Source of the DNA: Hyphomonadaceae bacterium
GTDB lineage: Bacteria > Pseudomonadota > Alphaproteobacteria > Caulobacterales > Aquidulcibacteraceae
Assembly: GCA_021299265.1 (NCBI GenBank)
Contig: JAJTGP010000036.1
Coordinates: 1-42,648 of the forward strand
DNA: 42,648 nucleotides
Reading direction: 5' to 3'
The position numbers and the translations under genes are program-made. The notes under the pieces were generated by a model that did no database searches, was not told where the DNA came from, and saw only the letters and a list, made by a program, of their open reading frames with translations. Positions 25,222 to 35,215 of the stretch are shown one piece after another (positions within the stretch are counted from its first letter, which is position 1; each line of letters opens with the position of its first letter).

Positions 25222-25540
25222 TTGGGCTGGCGCGCACTACGAACTTATAAGAACGCTTGGTTTGCAAAATTCGCACTCAAAGAAAATATTCTCGACCATG
25301 CGCTTTATAATGCCGTCGCTCGCGCTCAGAACGGTCAAATTGACGTTAATTTAGGCGGCGGCTCGCTGAAGCAGCGGATTGCGCGAGAGGGCTTTGGCAA
25401 GTCAGGGGGGTTTGGAACTCTCTTATTCTTACGATCAGGTGACCGCGCTGTTTTTGCTTTCGGTTTTGCAAGTTGGGATCGATGCTTTGGTGGAAACCAA
25501 GCAATGGATGGAGGTTCGATATGACAGCAAAAACCTATAA
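25222..25540 (+). pseudogene. HigB-like (RelE/ParE superfamily) toxin, internally deleted and frameshifted
   Basis: The first ~82 codons match RelE-superfamily toxins of the HigB-2 type: YKNAWFAKFALKE, NGQIDVNLGGGSLKQRIAREGFGKSGG, LLFLRSGDRAVFAFGFA. The frame then runs into an unrelated tail and stops at 25524. In another frame, the bases from about 25477 to the TAA at 25540 encode IDALVETKQWMEVRYDSKNL, which looks like the normal C terminus of this family. The intervening ~20-25 residues are missing. The simplest reading is an out-of-frame deletion near 25470. The start is TTG at 25222 with AAGGA six bases upstream. The tail overlaps the antitoxin start as in intact pairs. Confidence 0.7.
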
Positions 25541-25841
25541 AAGCGAGGCTTTAGCGTCCATCCATCAAATGATGGAAGGTGCTCACGAGGTTGGTGCGAT
25601 CGATAAAAAAATAATGCAGAAGTTTGATGACAGTTGCCTGACTGACGCCCCGCTTTTACGCCCCGATGAGATAAAGGCATTGCGTGAAAGCGAAGCGCTC
25701 TCGCAACCCGTATTTGCGCGCTACCTCAACGTCTCGAAAAACCTTGTTTCGGACTGGGAGCGCGGCGTCAAAAAGCCGGGCGGACCGGCTTTGCGGCTGC
25801 TCTCCATTGTCAGTCACAAAGGGCTTGCGGGGATTGTTTAA
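25521..25841 (+). CDS. HigA-like XRE-family antitoxin
   Basis: A 106-residue antitoxin with an N-terminal region and a C-terminal helix-turn-helix: LLRPDEIKALRESEALSQPVFARYLNVSKNLVSDWERGVKKPGGPALRLL (about residues 42-92). The VSDWERGVKKPGGPALRLL end is characteristic of antitoxins paired with HigB-2/RelE-type toxins. The start ATG at 25521 lies inside the old toxin reading frame, the usual overlap in such operons. The antitoxin frame is intact although its toxin looks broken. It likely represses its own promoter. Confidence 0.85.
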   Translation: MTAKTYKSEALASIHQMMEGAHEVGAIDKKIMQKFDDSCLTDAPLLRPDEIKALRESEALSQPVFARYLNVSKNLVSDWERGVKKPGGPALRLLSIVSHKGLAGIV

Positions 25842-25882
25842 GGGGGCTAGTTCGTCCGAATATTTCTAGGAATTGATAGTCC

Positions 25883-26158
25883 ATGTGCGCCACAAACCTC
25901 GCCGTTCCAATTTTGATGCTGGCCTTTTTCTCTTTTCTTTTATGGTCTTTGAGGGACTCCTGGGTTGCTTGGGGACTGCTCCTTCCGTTTATCGTTCCTT
26001 TGGCTGTCTTCACGGCACACTTCTTTAGTGAAGGCTGTTACGGGGAAGGCGGCATCACATCCATGGTTCTCGCCTTCAATTCTTTTTGGGCGACAGTTGC
26101 CTTCAGTGTGTTGTTATCGGTGCTTATGGCTTTCAGAAACCGGCAGGAAAAAGAGTAA
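25883..26158 (+). CDS. small hypothetical membrane protein
   Basis: A 91-residue protein with two to three hydrophobic segments (about residues 7-22, 29-47, 62-84) and a charged RNRQEKE end. I do not recognise a family. The ATG at 25883 has AGGAA about 10 nt upstream. It follows the HigA-like gene by 41 nt and may be co-transcribed with it, but nothing ties it to toxin-antitoxin function. Confidence 0.45.
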   Translation: MCATNLAVPILMLAFFSFLLWSLRDSWVAWGLLLPFIVPLAVFTAHFFSEGCYGEGGITSMVLAFNSFWATVAFSVLLSVLMAFRNRQEKE

Positions 26159-26682
26159 GGCTTGACTCCAAGTTATAGCCAGCACGTCAGATTGCGGCTC
26201 AAAGAGCGCTAGGCCCCACCACATGATTCGAAGGACCACTCGGCAAACACTTCGGCCAGGCCATCAATGAAATAGAACTTGCTCACGTCAGTTTGATCAG
26301 GCCACGGACAGCGCTTGGAACAGGCGGGCTATCTGGCTCAAAAATGCGAGCGCCATGGCATTTGAGCCTTAAACAACCGCCTTTGGCCTGATTGTAAGCC
26401 TAGTTTTGGACGGTTGGTCCTAAACCTTTAGGATTGTTCCGACCTAGAAAGGCCAAATCCGGCGATTTATGACCACGCAATGGCCGTATTTATTGTAACT
26501 TCCTGCATTGTGTGTGCGCCCGTTATGTTGCGGTCGCGAGAGGCACATGCTAGAGGCCCCGTCACGCGAGACGAGGTTCTTGTTTCCCAACTGAGAACGA
26601 TCTGTTTTTGCTTTCATTAATCGAACGGGCACCGTCTGCCGCAGTCAAAGCGCGGGGCCTGTCATGCACGTGAGTAGACCCT
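26159..26682. other. 524-nt intergenic region upstream of atpH
   Basis: No convincing gene. On the minus strand a 38-codon stretch between stops (about 26215-26330) reads RCPWPDQTDVSKFY and ends EWSFESCGGA; it has no good start and may be a gene remnant. A perfect inverted repeat TCCTAAA-CC-TTTAGGA lies at 26418-26433. The promoter for the atp operon should be here, but no clear -35/-10 pair stands out. Confidence 0.5.
26418..26433. repeat. perfect inverted repeat TCCTAAA-CC-TTTAGGA upstream of atpH
   Basis: Seven-base arms with a 2-nt spacer, about 250 nt before the atpH start. It is an operator-like symmetric site; no regulator is assigned. Confidence 0.45.
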
Positions 26683-27243
26683 TTGAGTGGATCAAATCGC
26701 AGCGCCATCAGTGAAGCAGCCCAGCGCTATGGCGCGGCGCTGTTCGACCTGGCGACTGAATCCAAGAAGGTTGCTGCTGTGGAGCAAGACGCCAAGGCGC
26801 TCTTGGCCGCTTGGCAGACCAGCGCGGACCTGCGCGCGGCCTTGACCAGCCCGCTGTTCCCTGTGGAGCAAAAGGCAGCAGCACTTGGTGCCATCGCCAA
26901 AAAGATGAAGGCAAACGCCATCACGCAAAACTTTCTCGGCCTTGCAGCCCAAAACCGTCGTTCGGCGGACTTGGGCGGCATGCTGGCGGCATTCTTGAGC
27001 TTAGCAGCTCAGGCACGTGGCGCTGTTCTGGCCGAAGTCTCGACTGCAGAGCCCTTGAGTGAAGAACAACTCAAGAGCCTGACTGAAGCACTCGGCCGGG
27101 CCTTTAAGGCACCGGTTGATGTAGAAACCACGCTAAAGCCTGAACTTCTTGGCGGCCTCGTCGTCAAGGTTGGTTCCAGGCTGTTCGACGATTCTGTCAA
27201 ATCTAAACTCGACGCACTCAAAATTGCGATGAAGGGGGCCTGA
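26683..27243 (+). CDS. atpH: ATP synthase F1 subunit delta
   Basis: A 186-residue OSCP/delta subunit linking F1 to the peripheral stalk. It starts SGSNRSAISEAAQRYGAALFDLA, with the family's RYxxALF segment, and ends in the conserved GGLVVKVGSRLFDDSVKSKLDALK. The start codon is a TTG at 26683; no ATG or GTG is in frame nearby and the N terminus aligns with family members from here. It is first in the atpHAG cluster, 3 nt before atpA. Confidence 0.95.
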   Translation: MSGSNRSAISEAAQRYGAALFDLATESKKVAAVEQDAKALLAAWQTSADLRAALTSPLFPVEQKAAALGAIAKKMKANAITQNFLGLAAQNRRSADLGGMLAAFLSLAAQARGAVLAEVSTAEPLSEEQLKSLTEALGRAFKAPVDVETTLKPELLGGLVVKVGSRLFDDSVKSKLDALKIAMKGA

Positions 27244-27246
27244 GGC

Positions 27247-28788
27247 ATGGACATCCGCGCCGCAGAAATTTCCGCGATCCTGAAGGATCAAATCAAAAAC
27301 TTCGGCGCTGAGGCAGCTGTTGCTGACGTCGGCACCGTCTTGTCCGTTGGTGACGGTATCGCCCGGGTCTATGGCCTCGACAGCGTCCAAGCGGGCGAAA
27401 TGGTTGAGTTCCCAGGCGGCATCAAAGGCATGGCCTTGAACCTCGAGCGCGACAATGTCGGCGTCGTGATCTTCGGTGAAGACCGTGGGATCAAGGAAGG
27501 CGACACTGTTAAGCGTCTTGGCGAAATCGTGTCCGTTCCCGTCGGCAAAGGTTTGCTCGGTCGCGTGCTGAACCCATTGGGTGAACCCATCGACGGCAAA
27601 GGCCCACTGGTTGATATCGAAGCCGAGCGCAAGCAGGTGGACGTGAAAGCCCCCGGCATTATCCCTCGTAAGTCGGTGCATGAGCCGATGCAGACCGGGA
27701 TTAAGTCGATCGACGCGCTGATCCCAATCGGCCGCGGCCAACGCGAATTGATCATTGGCGACCGTCAAACCGGCAAGACCGCCATCGCCATCGACGCGAT
27801 CCTGTATCAGCGCGAAGCCCATGACAACAACGCACCGGAAAGCCAAAAGCTTTATTGCGTTTATGTCGTGATCGGCCAAAAGCGTTCGACCGTTGCCCAG
27901 TTGGTGAAAACCCTCGAAGAATCGGGTGCTTTGAAGTACTCGATCATCGTGGCCGCAACCGCTTCTGAGCCTGCACCGCTGCAGTTCTTGGCACCGTTCT
28001 CGGCTTGCGCCATGGGCGAATATTTCCGCGACAACGGCATGCATGCTTTGATGATCTATGACGATTTGTCCAAGCAAGCTGTGGCCTATCGCCAAATGTC
28101 CTTGTTGCTGCGTCGTCCACCAGGCCGTGAAGCCTATCCAGGTGACGTGTTCTATCTGCACTCGCGTCTGCTGGAACGCGCTGCAAAGCTGAACGAAGAC
28201 AATGGTTCTGGTTCGCTGACGGCTCTGCCAATCATCGAAACCCAAGCCAACGACGTGTCGGCCTATATCCCAACCAACGTGATCTCGATCACTGACGGCC
28301 AGATCTTCTTGGAAACCGACTTGTTCTATCAAGGCGTGCGTCCAGCTGTGAACGTCGGTCTGTCGGTGTCGCGCGTGGGTTCGTCGGCTCAAGTTAAGGC
28401 GATGAAGCAAGTGGCCGGTCCGATCAAGGGTGAATTGGCCCAGTATCGTGAAATGGCCGCCTTTGCGAAGTTCGGTTCGGACTTGGACGCTTCGACCCAG
28501 CGCTTGCTGGCTCGTGGTGCCCGCTTGACCGAAATGTTGAAGCAAGACCAGTTTGCGCCAGTGGCCGTCGAAGATCAGGTCGTCCTGATCTATGCCGGTA
28601 CCAAGGGCTATTTGGACAGCGTCGCCGTCAGCGACATCAAGCGCTATGAGGCCGAATTGAAGGCTGCTTTGCGCGGGAAGTACAAAGACCTGTCTGACGC
28701 GATCAAGACCAAGCTGGACATCAAGGCCGACAACATCGAAGCGCGCATTAAAGAAGCGCTTGATGATTTCGCCAAGACGTTTGCTTAA
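27247..28788 (+). CDS. atpA: ATP synthase F1 subunit alpha
   Basis: A 513-residue alpha subunit of full length. Walker A GDRQTGKT is at residues 171-178, and the ATP synthase alpha/beta signature region lies near 350-375 ([17 protein letters not shown]). It forms the noncatalytic nucleotide sites of F1 on the cytoplasmic face of the inner membrane. It is in one transcript with atpH upstream (3-nt gap) and atpG downstream (24-nt gap). Confidence 0.98.
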   Translation: MDIRAAEISAILKDQIKNFGAEAAVADVGTVLSVGDGIARVYGLDSVQAGEMVEFPGGIKGMALNLERDNVGVVIFGEDRGIKEGDTVKRLGEIVSVPVGKGLLGRVLNPLGEPIDGKGPLVDIEAERKQVDVKAPGIIPRKSVHEPMQTGIKSIDALIPIGRGQRELIIGDRQTGKTAIAIDAILYQREAHDNNAPESQKLYCVYVVIGQKRSTVAQLVKTLEESGALKYSIIVAATASEPAPLQFLAPFSACAMGEYFRDNGMHALMIYDDLSKQAVAYRQMSLLLRRPPGREAYPGDVFYLHSRLLERAAKLNEDNGSGSLTALPIIETQANDVSAYIPTNVISITDGQIFLETDLFYQGVRPAVNVGLSVSRVGSSAQVKAMKQVAGPIKGELAQYREMAAFAKFGSDLDASTQRLLARGARLTEMLKQDQFAPVAVEDQVVLIYAGTKGYLDSVAVSDIKRYEAELKAALRGKYKDLSDAIKTKLDIKADNIEARIKEALDDFAKTFA

Positions 28789-28812
28789 GAGCGGGGCTGA
28801 GGGAACCAATCC

Positions 28813-29694
28813 ATGGCCAGCTTAAAGGACTTTCGCACGCGTATTGCTTCGGTGAAGTCGACGCAGAAGATCACCAAAGCCATGCAAATGGTGGCGGCGG
28901 CAAAGCTGAAGCGTGCGCAAGAGGCAGCCGAAGCGGCGCGCCCCTATAGTGAAAAAGTCGCCGGCACCGTGGCCAATTTGGCAACGTCCGTGCAGGGCTC
29001 TGATGCGGCTCCCAAGCTGCTGCGAGGCTCTGGCAATGATCAGGTGCATCTGGTGGTGGTTGCCACCTCAGAGCGCGGCCTGTGCGGCGGGTTCAACACC
29101 AATATCGTCAAGAAGTCGCGTGAACTGATTGTCAGCCTGCAAGCGCAGGGCAAAACGGTCAAGATTTTGACCGTGGGCAAGAAGGGTCGCGACCAATTAA
29201 AGCGCCTCTATGCGTCTTTGTCGGTTGGCCATATTGAGTTTGCCGGTGTTCGCACCTTGGGTTCGGCCCAAAGCGCACAAGTCAGCCACAAATTGGTTGA
29301 GATGTTCGACGCCGGTGAGTTTGACGTCGCGCATCTGGTGTTCTCGCGCTTTAAGTCGGTCATCAGCCAAATTGCGACTGTCCAGCAACTCATACCCGTT
29401 GTCGCGCCTGAAGGCGCTGTAACGGCCGATACGGGCGGTGGCGTCTATAGCTATGAGCCAGGCGAGGAAGCGATCTTGGAAGCTTTGTTGCCACGCTATC
29501 TCGACAGCCAGATTTTGGGCGCTTTGCTGGAAAATGCCGCTGGTTTCTATGGGGCCCAAATGGGTGCCATGGATAACGCAACCCGCAACGCAGGCGACCT
29601 GATTAAGAAACTGACCTTGCAAATGAACCGCAAGCGTCAGGCCATGATTACCACCGAATTGACCGAAATTATCGCGGGTGCGCAGGCGGTGTAA
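28813..29694 (+). CDS. atpG: ATP synthase F1 subunit gamma
   Basis: A 293-residue gamma subunit, the central rotor shaft of F1. The N-terminal helix MASLKDFRTRIASVKSTQKITKAMQMVAAAKLKRAQ and the C-terminal ATRNAGDLIKKLTLQMNRKRQAMITTELTEIIAGAQAV are the conserved coiled-coil pair. SERGLCGGFNTNI lies in the middle domain. It follows atpA. The usual direct link to atpD is broken by a 298-nt insert carrying a small ORF. Confidence 0.97.
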   Translation: MASLKDFRTRIASVKSTQKITKAMQMVAAAKLKRAQEAAEAARPYSEKVAGTVANLATSVQGSDAAPKLLRGSGNDQVHLVVVATSERGLCGGFNTNIVKKSRELIVSLQAQGKTVKILTVGKKGRDQLKRLYASLSVGHIEFAGVRTLGSAQSAQVSHKLVEMFDAGEFDVAHLVFSRFKSVISQIATVQQLIPVVAPEGAVTADTGGGVYSYEPGEEAILEALLPRYLDSQILGALLENAAGFYGAQMGAMDNATRNAGDLIKKLTLQMNRKRQAMITTELTEIIAGAQAV

Positions 29695-29726
29695 ACTATG
29701 ATATAAGGGGTCGCTGGAGATCTGAG

Positions 29727-31437
<1,711 letters not shown>

Positions 31438-31461
31438 GCGCTGCTCGCATCCAACAAAAAT

Positions 31462-31490
31462 AAGGCCCCGTAGCGATGCTGCGGGGCCTT
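31462..31490. terminator. strong rho-independent terminator after atpD, probably bidirectional
   Basis: AAGGCCCCGTAGC (31462-31474) pairs with GCTGCGGGGCCTT (31478-31490): 13 pairs, one of them G-T, and a 3-nt loop. TTAGTTTTAG follows on the plus strand. On the minus strand the hairpin is followed by TATTTTTG, so it also serves the facing gene. Confidence 0.9.
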
Positions 31491-31521
31491 TTAGTTTTAG
31501 GACTTTGGAGGCTGTCCTAAA

Positions 31522-32310
31522 TCAGGGCGAGACTGGGCCAACTTGGCTCACCATGGCTTTCCACGCGCCATCGCGGCTTTGTTTCCAGACATCGAAGAAG
31601 GACAACACGGTGACCTTCCCGTCTTTTGCAGTCTCTGTCCAAACGCCTTGGGCAAAGGCATAGCCGCCATCAACCTTCACAGTGACATCGCTAATTTTGA
31701 CAGAGGCCGGGCGCTTTTTGGGATCGGCCGTACTGGCCAATAAATCCGCTTTGGTTTCGGGCTTCGCTTTTCCGTAGCTGATATAGCTGTCATCGAGGAG
31801 CGCGCCCAATCCAGCGGCATTGCCGGCGGCGGCTGTGTCCGCCCAAACCTGCTCAAACTTCTTGATCTCAGCCACAATCGTCGCCGTCTCGTCGATCGCG
31901 GGCGTGTAGCAGAACATTTGTTGGGCAGTAACGGTAGAATTGGCGTCAAATTGCGCCACAAAAGCTTTCCATGCGGGGTCATTGGTGTCGGCTCGACCAC
32001 TCGGTGGATTCACATGCGCAGTAGAGACCCGCTTGTCTGAGAAGGACCAAGTTCCGGTTGCCGCATCGCGAACCATGGCGCGACCGACCAATTGGACGTT
32101 CCGCGTGATGCCTTTGTCGCGATAATATTTCTGGTTGGCCACCGCAGCGGCATTGAAGCCGTCAAAGCTGCCAGCCGGTGTGAGCTCATTGAAGCGCACC
32201 GTAACAATCTCGCCTTTAGCGCATAAAGCATCCGCTGTAGGGGCCGTTTGGGCCATCGCAGAGCCTGCTGCCGCAATAGCGCCCAGCCCGATCATAAATT
32301 CCTTGAACAT
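31522..32310 (-). CDS. exported protein with C-terminal NTF2-like (SnoaL/DUF4440) domain
   Basis: A 262-residue protein with a signal peptide (MFKEFMIGLGAIAAAGSAMAQ, cleavage after about residue 20). The first mature half (about 25-135) begins GEIVTVRFNELTP and resembles a ferredoxin-like small domain, but I cannot assign it. The second half (about 145-262) has the NTF2-like pattern FEQVWADTAAAGNAAGLGALLDDSYISYG, ending VLSFFDVWKQSRDGAWKAMVSQ. NTF2-like domains bind small ligands or act as enzymes; the role is unknown. ATG 32310 is chosen over an upstream ATG because the signal peptide begins there and AGGGAG lies before it. It sits antisense between atpD and atpC. Confidence 0.7.
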   Translation of the reverse strand: MFKEFMIGLGAIAAAGSAMAQTAPTADALCAKGEIVTVRFNELTPAGSFDGFNAAAVANQKYYRDKGITRNVQLVGRAMVRDAATGTWSFSDKRVSTAHVNPPSGRADTNDPAWKAFVAQFDANSTVTAQQMFCYTPAIDETATIVAEIKKFEQVWADTAAAGNAAGLGALLDDSYISYGKAKPETKADLLASTADPKKRPASVKISDVTVKVDGGYAFAQGVWTETAKDGKVTVLSFFDVWKQSRDGAWKAMVSQVGPVSP

Positions 32311-32529
32311 CGCTCGATTGCTCCCTTTCAATCCATGAGCACGCTGAGCTCCGGTCAACATAACAGGGCGCGCTCATGACGCATGAGTAACAAGAAACAG
32401 CGACCGTCTGCACGGAACATTTTTGATCACGCTGAGGTGACGTATCGACTGTTGCAGTGCTTTGCATGCTGGGCGCTCAAATGCTAAACGCTCCGCAACA
32501 ATCCTTTCCCGCAATGAGCGAGCATAACC

Positions 32530-32931
32530 ATGGCCACCACCGGCAAACTTCACTTTTCTTTGGTCTCCCCTGAGCGTGCCCTGTATTCGGGTGAAGTCGA
32601 TCAGGTGGTGGTTCCCGGTGTGGATGGGCAGTTCGGCGTATTGAGCCAGCATGCCCCGTTCATGACGGTCATTCAGCAAGGCGCAATCCGCATTCTCGAC
32701 GGCGCGAATGAGCGTAAAATTTTCGTCGGCGGCGGCTTTGCCGACGTGACGCCCCAAGGCCTAACTATTCTGGCAGAAGACGCCGTGGACTTGGCAAACC
32801 TGGACGCAGCTGGCCTTGAAAAGGACCTGCAAAATGCGCGTGAAGACGTGCGCGATGCCAAGGATGCCGACCTGAAGGCCGCAGCAGAGCGCAAGCTCGC
32901 CCGCCTCGAAGCCATCCGCGCCGCAGCTTAA
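32530..32931 (+). CDS. atpC: ATP synthase F1 subunit epsilon
   Basis: A 133-residue epsilon subunit. The N-terminal beta sandwich runs from LHFSLVSPERALYSGEVDQVVVPGVDGQFGVLSQHAPFM through GGGFADVTPQGLTILAEDAV. A C-terminal helical pair rich in charged residues (about 90-133) follows. It couples the rotor to the c-ring and inhibits ATP hydrolysis. It is separated from atpD by about 1.1 kb with a terminator and an opposed gene, so it must have its own promoter within 32311-32529. Confidence 0.95.
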   Translation: MATTGKLHFSLVSPERALYSGEVDQVVVPGVDGQFGVLSQHAPFMTVIQQGAIRILDGANERKIFVGGGFADVTPQGLTILAEDAVDLANLDAAGLEKDLQNAREDVRDAKDADLKAAAERKLARLEAIRAAA

Positions 32932-32963
32932 GCTAGTTTCCAGATCGTTTTAAAGCCGCTTCC

Positions 32964-32998
32964 GTCCCATCGGGACAGAGCCAACCCACTCGCTGGGT
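32964..32998. other. hairpin cluster downstream of atpC
   Basis: GTCCC-ATC-GGGAC (32964-32976) and ACCCA-CTCGC-TGGGT (32984-32998) are adjacent small hairpins, and CGTCC (32963-32967) could instead close over both by pairing with GGACG (33000-33004). They may belong to the atpC 3' untranslated region or a small RNA. I recognise no RNA family. Confidence 0.35.
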
Positions 32999-33039
32999 AG
33001 GACGCGTGCGCGTGTGCCTAAAAAGGCGGTAGAAAGGTA

Positions 33040-33070
33040 ATCCCCCCGCCACAGAAGCGGCAGGGGGGAT
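33040..33070. terminator. hairpin between convergent atpC and hflC
   Basis: ATCCCCCC-GCC (33040-33050) pairs with GGC-A-GGGGGGAT (33059-33070): 11 pairs, one bulge, 8-nt loop. AGATTTTGCTT follows on the plus strand. It may stop both facing transcripts. Confidence 0.75.
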
Positions 33071-33084
33071 AGATTTTGCTTAAT

Positions 33085-33909
33085 TTACTGGCCACCCTCG
33101 CCACGGCGGCTCTTGAAGTAGCGGAAGAAGTCGCTGTCGGGTGTGGTCACAATGGTTGTGCCAGCTGGCAAGGACTTCTCATAGGCCTGCATCGAGCGAT
33201 AGAAGGCCGCAAAGTCTGGGTCTTGATTATAGCTGTCTGCAATAATCTTCGCCCGTTCCCGATCCGCACCACCGCGAATTTCTTGTGCTTGGCGATCACC
33301 GGCCGCACGCACGCTGGCAGCAGCCTGCTGACGCTCAGAACGCATACGTTCAAACACACGTTCCTGGTTAGCTGGCGGTAAGTCGGCTGCACGAATCTTC
33401 ACGTCAACCACTTGAATACCGAGCGCGGTTGCCTCGCGGTTCATTTCTGAGCGGATCGAATTCATCAGGGCCGAACGGCGACCGGAGATGATGTCCGTCG
33501 ATTGCGCGGAACCCAAAACGCGCCGAAGCGAGGCTTCCAGCAAGCTGGTCAGACGATCCCGGGCGCGGCCTTCGGTGCGAACGGCCTGATAGAAGCGCAA
33601 AGGATTGACGATCCGCCAGCGCGCAAAGCTATCGACTTCCAGACGTTCTTGGTCGGCGGTCACCACTTCGCTTTTGCCAGACGGCGCCAGATCCAAGATG
33701 CGTCGGTCATAGATTTCCCGTTGTTGGACGAAGGGGATCATCACCTTCAGGCCGGGGTCTGTGCCATCAATATTGAAGAAGTTTTTGGGTTGACCAAATT
33801 GTAGCGTGATCGCTTGTTGCGTCTCGCTGACGGTAAACAAGGATGCATTGGCTAGAATCATTACGCCAAGGGCCATGCCACCCAAAATCGGAAGGGTACG
33901 CGCGTTCAT
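33085..33909 (-). CDS. hflC: HflC, membrane protease regulator (SPFH/prohibitin family)
   Basis: A 274-residue SPFH protein with an N-terminal membrane helix (ILGGMALGVMILANASLFTV). The band-7 core follows: SETQQAITLQFGQPK, then DLAPSGKSEVVTADQERLEVDSFARWRI and RRSALMNSIRSEMNREATALGIQVVDVKIRAADLP. With HflK it forms a large periplasmic cage around FtsH and limits its protease activity. The start ATG at 33909 overlaps the hflK stop by 4 nt (ATGA), so the pair is translationally coupled. Confidence 0.96.
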   Translation of the reverse strand: MNARTLPILGGMALGVMILANASLFTVSETQQAITLQFGQPKNFFNIDGTDPGLKVMIPFVQQREIYDRRILDLAPSGKSEVVTADQERLEVDSFARWRIVNPLRFYQAVRTEGRARDRLTSLLEASLRRVLGSAQSTDIISGRRSALMNSIRSEMNREATALGIQVVDVKIRAADLPPANQERVFERMRSERQQAAASVRAAGDRQAQEIRGGADRERAKIIADSYNQDPDFAAFYRSMQAYEKSLPAGTTIVTTPDSDFFRYFKSRRGEGGQ

Positions 33910-35102
33910 CGGACAACTCCCTGTGGGTTCGCATTTTGCGCAGAGGGCGCGGATGGTGCGGCGGCAGGGGCCATCGCCCCCTTCAACAATTCAGGCGGCA
34001 GGACCACCATCGGGCTTGCACCCGAACGACCAGAGTCGAGCAACACTTTATTCGCGCCTTGATAGACGCGCTCCATGGTTTCCAAATACAGACGCTGGCG
34101 TGTCACTTCGGGGGCCAATTTGTATTCTTGATACAATTGGTTGAAGCGGGCCGCGTCACCTTGGGCCTGCGGTACCACCGCGTTGCGGTATGTACGGGCT
34201 TGGTTGATTTTGGTTTCAGCCTCTTGGCTTGCCGCCGCTACTTCGCGGAACGCATCATTCACCGCTGCTGGCGGCTCGGCTTTGGTCAAATTGACCTGTG
34301 TGATGCGAATACCGGCCTTATACTCATTCAGCGTGCGCTGGATAAGGTCGCGCGTTTGGGATTCCACTTGCGCCCGTCCGGTCGAAAGCACTTGCTCGCG
34401 CTGTGACTTACCAGCGACTTCGCGCATGGCTGATTCTGCTACGGCGCGCACGGTTTCTTCGGCATTGCCGCGACCTTCAGGGCCATGGGCAACTTGGAAC
34501 AAATAATCGCGGGAGTTTTCAACGCGCCACCAAACTTGGAAGCCAACATCGACAATGTTTTCGTCTGCTGTCAGCATCAAGCCGTCATTGGCCCCAGCTT
34601 CAGAGCCACCGCCGACCGTCAAAGAACGGGCATTTTGCACATCGACAATCTGGCGGGTCTCAATCGGCGCGGGCAGATGGAACTGCAAGCCCTGCTCGAC
34701 CGTATACACATACTTGCCAAAACGTTGGATCACGGCCTCTTCACCGGCGTCCACGACATAGACGCCCGTCGCAGCCCAGCCCAACAGGGCAACTAGGACA
34801 ATCGCACCGATGGTGCGCTTATCAAACTGAATAGGCTCACCGCCGCCACCGCCGCCCTTTAAGCCGCCGCCGCCATTGCCGCCGCCGCCCAAGACACTTT
34901 TCAAGCGATCCTCGACCCGCTTGGCCAATTCATCCAAATTGCCACTTTCGCCAGAATTGCCTGGACGCCGAGGTGGCTGGTTTGGACCACCGCCCCATGG
35001 ATTTTTTGGCCCAGAGCCACCGCCCTGCTGATTGCCATTCGAACCACCACTAGGGCCCCAAGGGCCGCCACCGCCGCCAGACGAGTTATCATTCCAAGGC
35101 AT
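33906..35102 (-). CDS. hflK: HflK, membrane protease regulator (SPFH/prohibitin family)
   Basis: A 398-residue partner of HflC. A Gly/Pro/Asn-rich cytosolic N terminus (about 1-95, starting MPWNDNSSGG) leads to one membrane helix near 100-120 (IGAIVLVALLGWAATGVYVV). The SPFH domain follows, with DAGEEAVIQRFGKYV, and a long helical stretch after it. The ATG at 35102 starts the family-typical PWN sequence; a frame extension upstream was rejected. It is the first gene of hflKC, divergent from the Mrp gene with about 110 nt between them. Confidence 0.95.
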   Translation of the reverse strand: MPWNDNSSGGGGGPWGPSGGSNGNQQGGGSGPKNPWGGGPNQPPRRPGNSGESGNLDELAKRVEDRLKSVLGGGGNGGGGLKGGGGGGEPIQFDKRTIGAIVLVALLGWAATGVYVVDAGEEAVIQRFGKYVYTVEQGLQFHLPAPIETRQIVDVQNARSLTVGGGSEAGANDGLMLTADENIVDVGFQVWWRVENSRDYLFQVAHGPEGRGNAEETVRAVAESAMREVAGKSQREQVLSTGRAQVESQTRDLIQRTLNEYKAGIRITQVNLTKAEPPAAVNDAFREVAAASQEAETKINQARTYRNAVVPQAQGDAARFNQLYQEYKLAPEVTRQRLYLETMERVYQGANKVLLDSGRSGASPMVVLPPELLKGAMAPAAAPSAPSAQNANPQGVVR

Positions 35103-35215
35103 ATAGACGTGTTTCCATTCCAGAGCCGCTAAACCTAGGCAAAGGCACATGCCAAAGACTTGCAAGCGGGCGTTACAGTCCCTTATGTGCGTGCTCAGCT
35201 AAAGGGATCAAGAAG

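Noticed and set aside
27133-28809. 558-residue minus-strand ORF across atpA
   Set aside because: It is the antisense shadow of atpA, with a composition expected from the reverse frame of a GC-rich gene. The same holds for the 389-residue minus ORF across atpD.
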